The translations under genes and the position numbers were made by a program. A stretch of DNA of 64,000 nt from CALCKU01 sp964654665 (GTDB lineage: Bacteria > Pseudomonadota > Alphaproteobacteria > Caulobacterales > Maricaulaceae). Of the stretch, positions 7,268-16,009 are shown one piece after another; position 1 is the stretch's first letter; each line of letters opens with the position of its first letter. The stretch is taken from assembly GCA_964654665.1 (NCBI GenBank), contig CAZZKV010000009.1:1-64000 (forward strand). The letters run 5' to 3'. The notes beneath the pieces are model-generated. The model had not been told where the DNA came from, made no database searches, and was given only the letters and a program-made list of their open reading frames with translations.

Positions 7268-8679
7268 TTTTCTGTGGCTGGCAATCTGACGGTAAACGTA
7301 GTTCCGTTTGGCCCTGTTTGGGTTAGCTCTAAACTACCATTCTGGGCTTCGGCAAGTTCTTTGGATATTGTTAAACCGAGCCCTGTATTGCCATGGCCCG
7401 TCGATCCGGTGAAGGCTTTGAATAAATTGTCTTTTGCCTTATCAGGCAGGCCCGGCCCCGTATCCGTTATGGCAATAAAAATATTATCCCCGTCTCTTTT
7501 TGCGCTTGTCGTTAAGACTCGCGGGGCATTATCTTCGTGTAATTCAGCCATAGCTTGGGACGCATTCCGAATAAGATTATGAAAAATACGATAACTATGA
7601 TCAGGATCCGCCCGTACTTCCATATCGGTTGGGATAGTGTTTTCGAAGGTGATCTTGCGTGGCCCATGACCAAATGACCCAATGGTATCTCCCGCAGCTT
7701 CGCCAATGAGAAATCCGATACGAATATCCGCGGTTGCGGGTGGATCATCGCGGGATTGACTAAAATTCAGAACATCTCCCGTTAATTTAACGCCGCGGTC
7801 AATCGCTCGCGTGAGACGATCTCCCATATTAGCGACGCGTTCGTCCTTATCCATAGTCAGACGGTCCGATATTAGCTGGGCTGAGGTCAGCACATTACGA
7901 AGGTCGTGGTTAATTTTTGCGACGGCTAATCCCAATGTAGCTAAACGCTCACGCTGTTTGAACGAGGCGCGAACGCTTTGTTTCATATCATAAAATTCCC
8001 GTTGCAATTGCCCGATTTCGTCTTTACGCCCGCCGGGCGGGACATTGCTGCGGCGGCGATTGGGGTCTTCCCGGAAATCAGCCAAACCTTTAGCCAGTTT
8101 TTCAATGGGTCGAATAATCAGGCCTAACATGGCTAAATATAGCAAACCCCCAGTAATAATAGCGATTACAATGGATAATAGGACTATATTTTCAAAAAAT
8201 TCGCGCATAGCCGCACGAATTTTTTCTTTTGGGATTATTAACTCCAGCGCATCTTGGCCCTCTACGGGGGATAATGCCAGAACACGAATAAAGCCTGTCC
8301 CGTCACCAAAAAAATCGGCAAAAGCATCGCGAAAACGCGGTAAGCGCCATTGGTTACGCAGATCGACAATTTGTAATTTATCGCCTTCGGGCGGGAATCC
8401 CAATATTAATTCTGTCATGCCGTCACGTTTGGTGGCCACCATCATGACATCTGTATCTTTCATAAATTGTTCCGTTAACATTTCGGATGCTTCATAATCG
8501 GGAACGCCCGTTAAAGCTTGAGCAAGCAAGCTGGCTTGTTTTGCGCGTTCGGTAATCCAGTCCTGCCGGAACATTGCGGCTGATGGAATAAAGATTACGA
8601 GTTCTGCAAGCATGACAAAACCAATTGTCATTAAAAGCAATTTACTCGAAAGACGGCGAGAAATTAATCCTTGAATCAT
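7264..8679 (-). CDS. Membrane sensor histidine kinase (orphan)
   Basis: Histidine kinase of 471 residues. TM1 spans about residues 12-34, a periplasmic sensor of about 125 residues follows, and TM2 lies at about 163-188. A HAMP domain (about 189-243, starting IIRPIEKLAKGL) leads to a dimerisation helix with the phospho-acceptor His258 in AKINHDLRNVL. The ATPase has N-box HNLIRNASQAM (Asn372), G1 DTGPGLP and G2 TGLGLTIS. H-box and N-box are of the HDLRN / HNLIRNA type, common in Alphaproteobacteria. No response regulator is adjacent, so it is an orphan here and the signal is unknown. Start: ATG before a basic tract and TM1. Confidence 0.9.
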   Translation of the reverse strand: MIQGLISRRLSSKLLLMTIGFVMLAELVIFIPSAAMFRQDWITERAKQASLLAQALTGVPDYEASEMLTEQFMKDTDVMMVATKRDGMTELILGFPPEGDKLQIVDLRNQWRLPRFRDAFADFFGDGTGFIRVLALSPVEGQDALELIIPKEKIRAAMREFFENIVLLSIVIAIITGGLLYLAMLGLIIRPIEKLAKGLADFREDPNRRRSNVPPGGRKDEIGQLQREFYDMKQSVRASFKQRERLATLGLAVAKINHDLRNVLTSAQLISDRLTMDKDERVANMGDRLTRAIDRGVKLTGDVLNFSQSRDDPPATADIRIGFLIGEAAGDTIGSFGHGPRKITFENTIPTDMEVRADPDHSYRIFHNLIRNASQAMAELHEDNAPRVLTTSAKRDGDNIFIAITDTGPGLPDKAKDNLFKAFTGSTGHGNTGLGLTISKELAEAQNGSLELTQTGPNGTTFTVRLPATEN

Positions 8680-8775
8680 GAAATCTGTGTAAGCGAGCGA
8701 ACTCGCTCTGTCACTAGGCCAAATATCAAAACTTTTAATGAATCTATTACGTTACTACGAGTTTGGCTCTCATTG

Positions 8776-9372
8776 TTAGTAAAGCGGGGTGGCGCCCCAT
8801 AAATGATGGCGTGGCATCCATCCCTTTATTCCGGTATCGCTTTTGATTTCGCACCACGCCTTTGCATTACAACCTTTCAGGGATAATATTGCGTTTTTGC
8901 TAACATTGGCGATAACGCGGCTTGAATCAGTGGGGTGCGTATACAAGGGTGTATTGTGAAGTGTCATAACGGTTCTTACACCGGACAATGCCGGTTTGCG
9001 GACCCAGCTTTCATCGCCGGCAATATCTCTGACACGCCGCCACATTTCTGTTTCGGCGACAATAATTAAAGGTAATTGCCGACGTTGATATTGCCAAGCA
9101 ATAGGGTGTTTCATACTGGGGCCAGTCCGGCCATTGACTTGGCCATATTTAAGAGAAACATAACGGGGTACTGCAAAGCCCGAGGGTGTTTTTGCAGCCG
9201 AGACACGGAAAATATTCTGTGTGGACGGAACCGGTTCTATGATAGTGCGGCGGGTCTCTGTGTTTATATGACGAGTATGGGGTTGATCATTCGGGGATAA
9301 TTGCGCCCCAGCAGACCCAGCCCAAATGGACGTTATAAGGAAAGACAGTATTATTTGCAGTTTAGGTGTCAT
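8776..9372 (-). CDS. Exported SH3-domain protein
   Basis: Protein of 198 residues with a signal peptide (about 1-23, ending AGA). The core (RYVSLKYGQVNGRTGPS, HPIAWQY, LPLIIVAETEMWRRVRD, DESWVRK) is a bacterial SH3 domain of the kind called DUF1058/SH3_3 in Alphaproteobacteria. A second SH3-like half follows at about 135-198 and ends IKGWMPRHHLWG. Such proteins are periplasmic and thought to bind peptidoglycan or cell-wall peptides, though no substrate is known for this one. Two cysteines near the C-terminus (CNAKAWC) could form a disulphide. It is transcribed divergently from the dehydrogenase at 9494. Confidence 0.85.
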   Translation of the reverse strand: MTPKLQIILSFLITSIWAGSAGAQLSPNDQPHTRHINTETRRTIIEPVPSTQNIFRVSAAKTPSGFAVPRYVSLKYGQVNGRTGPSMKHPIAWQYQRRQLPLIIVAETEMWRRVRDIAGDESWVRKPALSGVRTVMTLHNTPLYTHPTDSSRVIANVSKNAILSLKGCNAKAWCEIKSDTGIKGWMPRHHLWGATPLY

Positions 9373-9493
9373 ATCGCCATTTTGGTATATAATTTCTCTC
9401 TCATGCCATTATAGCTCTAAACACAAGGTAAATATTTGGTGTATTGCCCAGAGCAGGGCTTGAAATTATGGGTCAATTGAGGGCATGTAGTGT

Positions 9494-10507
9494 ATGGCTT
9501 CAAAACTTCCATCACGGCCCCGAGTTATTATTACGCGTATGTTGCCAAAACCTGTTGAGGACAGGTTAGCCGATTTGTTTGATTGCCGCTTTAATACTGA
9601 CGACCAACCTTTGAGCCACGCCCAGCTTTGTGCGGCGGCGGCGCAGTGTGATGTTTTGGTGCCAACGGTTACAGACTTGATTGATGCACAGGTTATTGCT
9701 GCGGCAGGCTCGCGCTTAAAAATGATCGCAAATTTTGGTGCCGGAGTTGATCATATCGACCGTATTGCAGCCCATAGTTCTGGATTGGTTGTGACCAATA
9801 CGCCGGGGGTTTTGACTGAAGATACGGCAGATCTGACCATGGCGCTTATATTAGCCGTTCCGCGCCGGCTTGTTGAGGCGGACCGATTAACGCGCGCCGG
9901 TCAATTTACGGGCTGGGCACCAACGGCGCATTTGGGGCGCCGTGTGCGCGGTAAATCACTGGGTATTATCGGTATGGGCCGGATAGGGCAGGCGGTCGCG
10001 CGCCGGGCCCATGCCTTTGGCCTATCTGTGCATTACCATAATCGCCGCCGGGTTTCGGCACCTATTGAAGAGGCTCTATCGGCTGTTTATTGGGACCGTC
10101 TTGATGATATGTTGGAACATGTTGATATTGTTTCAGTAAATTGCCCGAAAACACCCGCGACTTATCATTTGCTCAATGCAGACCGTCTGTCAAAAATGTC
10201 CCCCGATAGTTATATCGTCAATAGCTCACGCGGGGATGTTATCGATGAGGCGGCTTTGGCGAGTGCTCTCGCGGCGGGCCAGATTGGCGGGGCCGGTTTG
10301 GATGTTTATGAAAATGAACCGGCTATACATCCCGATCTCATGTCTCTGCCCAATGTTATATTAGCCCCCCATATTGGTTCGGCCACTCATGAAAGTCGTC
10401 ATGAAATGGGTCAAAAAGTTATGATTAATATCCGGGCGATGATAGATGGTCATATATGTCCTGATCGTGTTTTGCCGCCGCGCGAAGCGCTGTCTAAAGC
10501 GTCGTAA
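9494..10507 (+). CDS. D-isomer-specific 2-hydroxyacid dehydrogenase
   Basis: NAD(P)-dependent dehydrogenase of 337 residues, closest in style to glyoxylate/hydroxypyruvate reductases. The nucleotide-binding motif is GIIGMGRIGQA at about 157-167. The catalytic Arg lies in NSSRGDVIDE, the Glu in DVYENEP and the His in LAPHIGSAT, so the active site is complete. No signal peptide, cytosolic. The start is set by the ATG at 9494, with GAGGG about 12 nt upstream; an ATG ten bases earlier runs straight into a stop. The true substrate (glyoxylate, hydroxypyruvate, glycerate or another 2-keto acid) cannot be told from sequence. Confidence 0.92.
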   Translation: MASKLPSRPRVIITRMLPKPVEDRLADLFDCRFNTDDQPLSHAQLCAAAAQCDVLVPTVTDLIDAQVIAAAGSRLKMIANFGAGVDHIDRIAAHSSGLVVTNTPGVLTEDTADLTMALILAVPRRLVEADRLTRAGQFTGWAPTAHLGRRVRGKSLGIIGMGRIGQAVARRAHAFGLSVHYHNRRRVSAPIEEALSAVYWDRLDDMLEHVDIVSVNCPKTPATYHLLNADRLSKMSPDSYIVNSSRGDVIDEAALASALAAGQIGGAGLDVYENEPAIHPDLMSLPNVILAPHIGSATHESRHEMGQKVMINIRAMIDGHICPDRVLPPREALSKAS

Positions 10508-10528
10508 TTTGTCAATGCAGGAGTGAAA

Positions 10529-11473
10529 ATGTTAAACCGTCTTGCCTTAATGGCTATATTATCAGGAGGCTTAACCGCCTGTGGGCCGGCTGCGAACTCT
10601 ACGCCGGCTGAAAAACCCGCTGCGGCACAGGCTGCATCAAAACCGGTGGATGGGCCAAAGATGACTATTAAATCTGTTAAGCTGGCAGATGGATTTTATA
10701 TGCTGACCGGACCGGGCGGCAATATCGGTGTGTCCTCTGGTGAGGATGGTCTGTTTGTCATTGATGATAAATTTGACCGGTTTGGCGAAGAAATTATTAT
10801 GCGTCTTCGCGAAATTTCAGATGGCCCCATCCGCTATGTACTCAACACCCATTATCACGGCGATCATACAGGCGCGAATGCCAAGATGAAATCAACAGGC
10901 GCTGTTGTAACGGCACATGAAAATGTTCGCACGCGCATGGGCATCACATTTGACAATAAGTTATTTGGGCGACCTGTAAAAGCAACGGCGCCGGAACAAT
11001 GGCCGATGTTGACATATTCAGAAAATGCGACCTTCTATTTCAATGGCCAGACCGTCAGGGCTATCCATACACCATCAAGCCATACGGATGGGGATACAAT
11101 TGTTTATTTCGAGCAAGGGGATATTCTGCATATGGGCGATAATTTCTTCAATGGAAATTTCCCTTATATTGACATTGACTCAGGGGGGTCATTGCAAGGT
11201 ATGATTGCGTCCCATAATAAGGCGCTCTCTATGGTAGGGGATAATACTAAAATAATTCCCGGACATGGCCCGTTAGCCGCGAAGTCTGACCTAATTAAAA
11301 CCCGTGATGTCTTGAAAGATGTTATGACTCGCGTACAAGCACGTATTGATCAAGGCCAAAACCTTGAAGCCATGTTAGCGGATAACCCTCTTAAAGGTAT
11401 GGGCCGTGATGGATGGTTTATCAATGAAGAGACAATGGGACGAATTGCATTTCGCTCGCTGACTGAAAGGTAG
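10529..11473 (+). CDS. MBL-fold hydrolase lipoprotein
   Basis: Metallo-beta-lactamase-fold hydrolase of 314 residues, made as a lipoprotein: signal peptide with lipobox L-T-A-C (MLNRLALMAILSGGLTAC). The metal ligands are present: THYHGDHTG for the HxHxDH motif, HTPSSHTDGD for the next histidine and PGHGP for the last. The ATG at 10529 is preferred because AGGAG (10519-10523) sits 5 nt upstream; a GTG at 10523 overlaps that RBS. It lies 21 nt after the dehydrogenase and is probably co-transcribed. Substrate unknown. It could act on lactones or other esters in the periplasm, and a true beta-lactamase role is not supported. Confidence 0.88.
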   Translation: MLNRLALMAILSGGLTACGPAANSTPAEKPAAAQAASKPVDGPKMTIKSVKLADGFYMLTGPGGNIGVSSGEDGLFVIDDKFDRFGEEIIMRLREISDGPIRYVLNTHYHGDHTGANAKMKSTGAVVTAHENVRTRMGITFDNKLFGRPVKATAPEQWPMLTYSENATFYFNGQTVRAIHTPSSHTDGDTIVYFEQGDILHMGDNFFNGNFPYIDIDSGGSLQGMIASHNKALSMVGDNTKIIPGHGPLAAKSDLIKTRDVLKDVMTRVQARIDQGQNLEAMLADNPLKGMGRDGWFINEETMGRIAFRSLTER

Positions 11474-11554
11474 CATCTTCAAAATGCAAATCGGGGCGCA
11501 TTGGAAGCCCGTAGATGCCCTCCCCCAATTGGGGTCTCGAGCTTTCAATCGACA

Positions 11555-11592
11555 CTCCCTCCCGGATATCTCTGGGGGGGAGTTGTTTGTTT
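11555..11592 (+). terminator. Probable terminator after the MBL-fold gene
   Basis: CTCCCTCCC (11555-11563) pairs with GGGGGGGAG (11574-11582), with one T-G wobble, around a 10-nt loop, followed by TTGTTTGTTTTG. A separate 12-bp perfect palindrome CCCCAATTGGGG lies just upstream at 11523-11534. Confidence 0.6.
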
Positions 11593-11642
11593 TGAGCTTT
11601 CTGTTACCTCTCTCTATATAAAAAACCCTCATGGAGCCGCTT

Positions 11643-12557
11643 ATGTCATTTGGGACACATAGCTATCAGCCCGATACGCGTAATGCTGATGTGCTGTTTA
11701 ATGTAAATGGCCAATTGCTGCCTCGTGACCAAGCGGTGGTTAATGTTTTTGATAGCGGGTTTATGCTGGGCGATGGTATTTGGGAAGGCTTGCGGGTGCA
11801 TCGCGGCCGAATTGCTTTTCTGGAGGATCACCTTACCCGACTTTGGGAAGGGGCCGCCGCTTTGGATATAGATATCGGCCTGACCCAAGAAATGTTGACA
11901 AAGCGGCTTTATGAAACCCTACAGGCTAATCAAATGGTTGAGGATGTTCATATCCGCCTCATGGTCACGCGCGGTTTACGCTCAACGCCCTATCAGGACC
12001 CGCGCGTTGTAATCAGCGCAGCCACAATTATCATTGCGCCGGAATATAAAAAGCCTCGTCCTGAAACAGCCGTAAAAAGTCAGCGGCTATATACGGTATC
12101 TGTGCGCCGTGGGCGGGCTGATGTTCAAGATCCGGGACTGAATTCACATTCGAAAATTAATTGTATCACGGCTTGCATTCAGGCTATTAAAGCGGGGGCG
12201 GACGAAGGGTTGATGCTTGACCCGCAAGGGTTTGTTGCCACCTGTAATTCGACACATTTTTTTATTGTTCGGCGCGGCGAGGTCTGGACATCGTCTGGGG
12301 ATTATTGTCTTGGCGGGATTACACGGGGAAAGATTATCGACTTATGCCGTGCCCATGATATTCCTGTCTTTGAAAAAAATTTTCCATTAGCCAAATGTTA
12401 TGGGGCCGATGAGGCCTTTACAACAGGGACATTTGCGGGGCTTGCCCCTGTTGGCGAGATTGATGGCCGTATTATAGGCAAGGGTCTGCGCGGACCGGTG
12501 ACGCAGCGATTACAAACTTTATATCTTGACCTTATTCATACTGATATTGGCTCATGA
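11643..12557 (+). CDS. Class IV (BCAT/DAAT fold) aminotransferase
   Basis: PLP-dependent aminotransferase of 304 residues in the branched-chain/D-amino-acid family. Visible signatures are NVFDSGFMLGDGIWEGLRVHRG near the N-terminus, the catalytic Lys in NSHSKINCITACI and the phosphate-binding segment GLMLDPQGFVATCNSTHFF. ATG 11643 is chosen because GGAG sits 6 nt upstream; the ATG at 11631 overlaps that RBS and has none of its own. The next gene, a sulfotransferase-like protein, starts inside the stop (ATGA), so the two are coupled. The real amino donor and acceptor are unknown; the partner suggests it is not the general IlvE. Confidence 0.88.
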   Translation: MSFGTHSYQPDTRNADVLFNVNGQLLPRDQAVVNVFDSGFMLGDGIWEGLRVHRGRIAFLEDHLTRLWEGAAALDIDIGLTQEMLTKRLYETLQANQMVEDVHIRLMVTRGLRSTPYQDPRVVISAATIIIAPEYKKPRPETAVKSQRLYTVSVRRGRADVQDPGLNSHSKINCITACIQAIKAGADEGLMLDPQGFVATCNSTHFFIVRRGEVWTSSGDYCLGGITRGKIIDLCRAHDIPVFEKNFPLAKCYGADEAFTTGTFAGLAPVGEIDGRIIGKGLRGPVTQRLQTLYLDLIHTDIGS

Positions 12558-13285
12558 CCATGGTCTGCATGTGGTCGGGCCCGCGGAATTTATCGACGGC
12601 GATGATGCGCAGCTTTGGTGCGCGCGCTGATACGGCAGTATGGGATGAACCTTTTTTTGCCCCTTACCTTATAGCGACAGGCAAGTCCCATCCGGGACGG
12701 GCTGAAACATTGGAACGCCATGAAACAGACCCGAGGACCGTTGCGGCTGCCTGTCAGGGAACGGTTCCCAATAATAAACATTATTATTTTCAAAAACACA
12801 TGCCCCATCATATGATAGCTGATTTCCCAATGGATTGGGCGAGAGGCGGAAAACATTTTTTTCTTATTCGGGATCCCCAGCGTGTGATTGCTTCTTATGC
12901 CAAAGGCCGCTCCCGCTTTGATGAAAGTGATTTAGGGTTTTCAGACCAGCGGCGTGTATATGATTACCTGCAAGGCATGAGCGGCCAAGATATTCCCGTG
13001 ATTGATAGTATGGATATATTAACGGCACCTGAGATAGCGCTCTCGGTTTTGTGCCAAGCGCTCGATATTCCGTTTGACCACGCAATGTTATCGTGGCCCG
13101 CTGGACCTCGCCCAGAAGACGGAGCTTGGGCCCCTTATTGGTATGATAGCGTTATTGCATCGACCGGTTTTTCATCTCCGCCTCGAACAATGCCAATCCT
13201 TGATCCGCAATATGAACCCCTATTAAAGGCCTGCCGTGCAGATTTTATGCCGCTATATGCCAAACGTCTCATTTTACGGTCTTAG
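12554..13285 (+). CDS. Sulfotransferase-family P-loop protein
   Basis: Protein of 243 residues. Its N-terminus has the 5'-phosphosulfate-binding P-loop style motif WSGPRNLSTAMMRSF, and HFFLIRDPQRVIASYAKGRS resembles the 3'-phosphate binding segment (RDP, S/R) of PAPS sulfotransferases. This family is often mis-named 'branched-chain aminotransferase-like' because plant homologues are fused to a class IV aminotransferase (recollection). Here the two halves are adjacent genes with an ATGA overlap. Cytosolic, no signal peptide. Substrate unknown; function as a true sulfotransferase is inferred. Confidence 0.8.
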   Translation: MTMVCMWSGPRNLSTAMMRSFGARADTAVWDEPFFAPYLIATGKSHPGRAETLERHETDPRTVAAACQGTVPNNKHYYFQKHMPHHMIADFPMDWARGGKHFFLIRDPQRVIASYAKGRSRFDESDLGFSDQRRVYDYLQGMSGQDIPVIDSMDILTAPEIALSVLCQALDIPFDHAMLSWPAGPRPEDGAWAPYWYDSVIASTGFSSPPRTMPILDPQYEPLLKACRADFMPLYAKRLILRS

Positions 13286-13310
13286 CGTGAGATATAGATT
13301 TGTTTTTCGC

Positions 13311-13335
13311 GCGAGGCGGGCATCGGCTCGCTTTT
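13311..13335 (+). terminator. Weak terminator after the sulfotransferase gene
   Basis: GCGAG (13311-13315) and CTCGC (13327-13331) pair around an 11-nt loop and are followed by TTTT. The stem is short, so termination may be partial. Confidence 0.4.
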
Positions 13336-13345
13336 AATAACAGGC

Positions 13346-13354
13346 TGCTATAAT
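13346..13354 (+). promoter_or_regulatory. Extended -10 promoter element
   Basis: TGCTATAAT is a perfect extended -10 (TGnTATAAT) 22 bp upstream of the ATG at 13377. No good -35 is needed for such promoters. It directly follows the terminator and would give a leader of roughly 15 nt. Confidence 0.5.
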
Positions 13355-13376
13355 TTAGGTCATTATGGAGCGATAT

Positions 13377-13883
13377 ATGCGTTTAATGGCAATCCTTTTA
13401 ACTTTCTCTTTCATGGGCCTTTCGACCCCGGCTTTTGCGGGTTGTCATACGTCTTGTACGCCCGGCGCGCTTCAGGCGTCCCATTCCGGTTTTTCGGCTT
13501 CACGAGAAGGCGGGGTGACAATTTACCGAGGTCGTCATCAGAGCATTGACCGTCAGGCTGTAGCAAATTTCGCTCGTATCGAGGCGGTAGAAAAACGCGC
13601 CAAAGCCCGGCAAAAGGCTTTGGCGCGTCAATCGCGTGAAACGGCACGATTGCGGGCAGAGAATGCTGTGCTGCGGGCTGAAAATGCGCGGCGACTGCAA
13701 AATACACCGCGCCGTACAGGTAGACGGTTTTTTGGAAATAATCGTTTTTTTGGCCGTAATGGCTTTATTGGTAATCGCAATTTCTCGGGTGCGACAGTTT
13801 CTCTTGGCCGCGGGGCGGTACGGAGAGGATCGGGCCGGCGCGGGACCCGGCGGAAAGGAACCGTCCGGCGTAGAGGGCGTTAG
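13377..13883 (+). CDS. Secreted Arg/Gly-rich protein with coiled coil, unknown function
   Basis: Unrecognised protein of 168 residues. A signal peptide (MRLMAILLTFSFMGLSTPAFA) is followed at once by GCHTSC, a Cys pair. Residues about 55-105 are Ala/Arg/Glu-rich and likely form a coiled coil (ARLRAENAVLRAENARRL has leucine heptads). The last 65 residues are strongly cationic, with Asn/Gly/Phe repeats (FFGNNRFFGRNGF) and an Arg/Gly tail (GSGRRGTRRKGTVRRRGR). The start at 13377 has GGAG 6 nt upstream; an ATG at 13365 overlaps that RBS. The tail could bind LPS, nucleic acid or another polyanion, which is speculation from composition. Confidence 0.7.
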   Translation: MRLMAILLTFSFMGLSTPAFAGCHTSCTPGALQASHSGFSASREGGVTIYRGRHQSIDRQAVANFARIEAVEKRAKARQKALARQSRETARLRAENAVLRAENARRLQNTPRRTGRRFFGNNRFFGRNGFIGNRNFSGATVSLGRGAVRRGSGRRGTRRKGTVRRRGR

Positions 13884-13936
13884 CGGTTTAATATACGCTG
13901 TATTTTTAATGGCGTAAACGGAATGCTATTATAGTA

Positions 13937-14680
13937 TTATAGTTTATGACACGCTGGGCAAGCCGGGTCGCGCGGCAGTGATAATGTTCGTGCAGTTGAC
14001 CGCAGCCCGTCAAATATCCATAGCTTTCCGCATAGGCTATCCCCAGCCTCTGTAATCAATTTTATGGTCTCTAGAGCCATATGTGAGCCAATGAGTCCGG
14101 CTAGTGCGCCAATGACGCCGACTTGGGCACAGGTCTCGGCATCGGGCGGAATTTGTGGAACAAAACAGCGGTAACAGGGCCCTGTTCCATTGGATGCAAA
14201 GGCGGCCACATGCCCCTCGAAACGCCCCAGCGCGCCAGAGACAAGCGGAATGCCCAGAGCCAAGGCCGTATCATTAATAACAAAACGACTGGTAAAATCA
14301 TCAACCCCATCCAGAATAATATCATGACCTTTGAGTAAAGCCTCGGCATTATCGGGTGTTAACCGCGTAATTTTCCCTATGGTTTTTATATCCGGATTTA
14401 AATCAGCCAGTGTATCAGCCATGACAACGGCTTTGGGCATGCCGACATCAGTATTCACAAATTGTACTTGGCGCTGTAAATTAGACCGCGAAACACTATC
14501 ATCATCAATAATCGTTATGTGTCCGGCCCCGGCGGCGGCTAGATACAAACCAGCTGGCCCGCCAAGGCCACCAGCGCCAACAATAGCAATTTTTGAGGCG
14601 AGTAAAGCCTGTTGCCCTGGTCCGCCGATTTCTTTGAGAACCAAATGGCGGGCGTAACGTTCGATTGAATCCGGGGTCAT
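13937..14680 (-). CDS. ThiF/MoeB/HesA-family adenylyltransferase
   Basis: E1-like enzyme of 247 residues that adenylates the C-terminal Gly of a ubiquitin-fold sulfur carrier (MoaD, ThiS or similar). The nucleotide-binding motif GAGGLGG lies at about 36-42, followed by the acidic IDDDSVSRSNLQRQ segment with the Arg/Asn/Gln residues that contact ATP. The candidate catalytic Cys is in AETCAQVGVIG. Two CxxC motifs (CYRC and CPAC) make the structural zinc site. No rhodanese domain, so it is MoeB-length and not the long MoeZ form. No carrier gene is adjacent, so MoeB and ThiF cannot be separated here. Confidence 0.9.
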   Translation of the reverse strand: MTPDSIERYARHLVLKEIGGPGQQALLASKIAIVGAGGLGGPAGLYLAAAGAGHITIIDDDSVSRSNLQRQVQFVNTDVGMPKAVVMADTLADLNPDIKTIGKITRLTPDNAEALLKGHDIILDGVDDFTSRFVINDTALALGIPLVSGALGRFEGHVAAFASNGTGPCYRCFVPQIPPDAETCAQVGVIGALAGLIGSHMALETIKLITEAGDSLCGKLWIFDGLRSTARTLSLPRDPACPACHKL

Positions 14681-14737
14681 ATTATATCTGTAACAGTTTT
14701 TCGATTGATGCGTAGCTTTTAAATGTTATGCGTCTCT

Positions 14738-16009
14738 ATGTTTAAAAAACTTCTACTCTCATGCACTCTTATTCTAACCGCTTGTTCAAATCATACTGGG
14801 CAGGCTCAAACCGCGCCGCCTGTTTTTGATAGCGCCTCTATGGATGCGATGCTGAGCGAAGCTGTGGATTCTGGCGAGGTGATCGGTGTGCAAGCCTTGG
14901 TTTTTGATGAGGGCCATACGGTATATCATAAAAGCTTTGGGTTGGCTGATCGGGAGCGCGGAACTCCGGTCGCGGTTGATACGGTTTACAGAATTTATTC
15001 CATGACCAAGCCTGTGACATCGGCCTTGATTATGGATTTGATGGAAGAGGGCAAGCTTGCCCTGACCGATCCCGTATCGCGTTATATCCCTGAACTGGCC
15101 CAGATGAAAGTCGTGAGTGCGGGGCCGGATGGCACGCCGGTTTTTACCGATCAACAGCGACCTATCACGATAGAGGATTTGTTGTTGCACCGCTCTGGCA
15201 TGGCCTATGGGATTTTTGGCGGTTTCCCCGTTGAACAGGCTTACCAGACTGCGCAGCTGTTCGAAGAAGATTTGGCAACCAATATGACCCGCCTATCGCA
15301 ACTACCTTTACTCGCGCAGCCCGGTGATGCGTGGTTTTATAGTTATTCAATTGATGTTTTGGGACGGGTCGCCGAAGTCGTGAGCGGAATATCTTTGGAC
15401 CAATTGATGGATGAGCGTTTCTTTACACCTTTGGGGATGAGCGAAACCGGGTTTCATGTGCAGCCAGAGCAAACGCCCCGTTTCGCCAGCAATTACATTA
15501 TCCAGCCCGATGGGCAGTTTATTTTGGAAGATGATGGTCAAAACAGCCCCTTTGCTGATCTTGACAAGAAATTTTTCTCCGGCGGGGGCGGGCTTGTATC
15601 GACAACCGAGGACTATCTTAAATTCGCCCGTATGCTTTTGAATGAAGGCGAGCTTAACGGCACACGTGTTCTGACTCCGGAAACTGTGCGTTTGATGATA
15701 CAAGATCATTTGTCCGGGGATATGAAATTTCTTCTGCCTTGGATTGGCGGGGACACAGGGGCCGGTTTTGGCTATGGTGGATCGGTGCAAAATACAGCAA
15801 CGCCGCAACAACAAACCGAACGAGGCCGCTATGCGGGTCAATTTGGCTGGGGTGGGGCTGCGCGTACCAATTTTTGGATTGACCCGGAAAATAAGGCGAT
15901 AGGTATGATTATGCTCCAGTTTTTCAGTCCCGCTGATCCGGAAATCCATAATCGCTTCCAATCTATGGTATTGGAGCAAACCCGAAATGACCGTGCCGTA
16001 GAGCCGTAA
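14738..16009 (+). CDS. Serine hydrolase lipoprotein (class C beta-lactamase fold)
   Basis: Protein of 423 residues of the beta-lactamase/esterase EstB-type family (Pfam Beta-lactamase). MFKKLLLSCTLILTAC gives a lipobox (L-T-A-C). The catalytic SxxK is SMTK in YRIYSMTKPVTSALI. The Tyr motif is in YSYSID (YxY in place of the usual YxN), and WGGAARTNFWIDP is the third-motif region. Such enzymes include esterases, D-aminopeptidases and carboxypeptidase-like proteins, so a beta-lactamase function should not be assumed. ATG 14738 is used; an earlier ATG at 14723 would place MLCVS before the signal peptide. It is divergent from the MoeB-like gene. Confidence 0.87.
   Translation: MFKKLLLSCTLILTACSNHTGQAQTAPPVFDSASMDAMLSEAVDSGEVIGVQALVFDEGHTVYHKSFGLADRERGTPVAVDTVYRIYSMTKPVTSALIMDLMEEGKLALTDPVSRYIPELAQMKVVSAGPDGTPVFTDQQRPITIEDLLLHRSGMAYGIFGGFPVEQAYQTAQLFEEDLATNMTRLSQLPLLAQPGDAWFYSYSIDVLGRVAEVVSGISLDQLMDERFFTPLGMSETGFHVQPEQTPRFASNYIIQPDGQFILEDDGQNSPFADLDKKFFSGGGGLVSTTEDYLKFARMLLNEGELNGTRVLTPETVRLMIQDHLSGDMKFLLPWIGGDTGAGFGYGGSVQNTATPQQQTERGRYAGQFGWGGAARTNFWIDPENKAIGMIMLQFFSPADPEIHNRFQSMVLEQTRNDRAVEP

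Noticed and set aside
10529..11473. Metallo-beta-lactamase resistance gene
   Set aside because: MBL-fold metal ligands are general to many hydrolases, and nothing points specifically to a beta-lactamase.
14738..16009. Beta-lactamase resistance gene
   Set aside because: The fold is right, but the family is mostly esterases and peptidases, the second motif is YxY, and it is not near the BlaI-like regulator.
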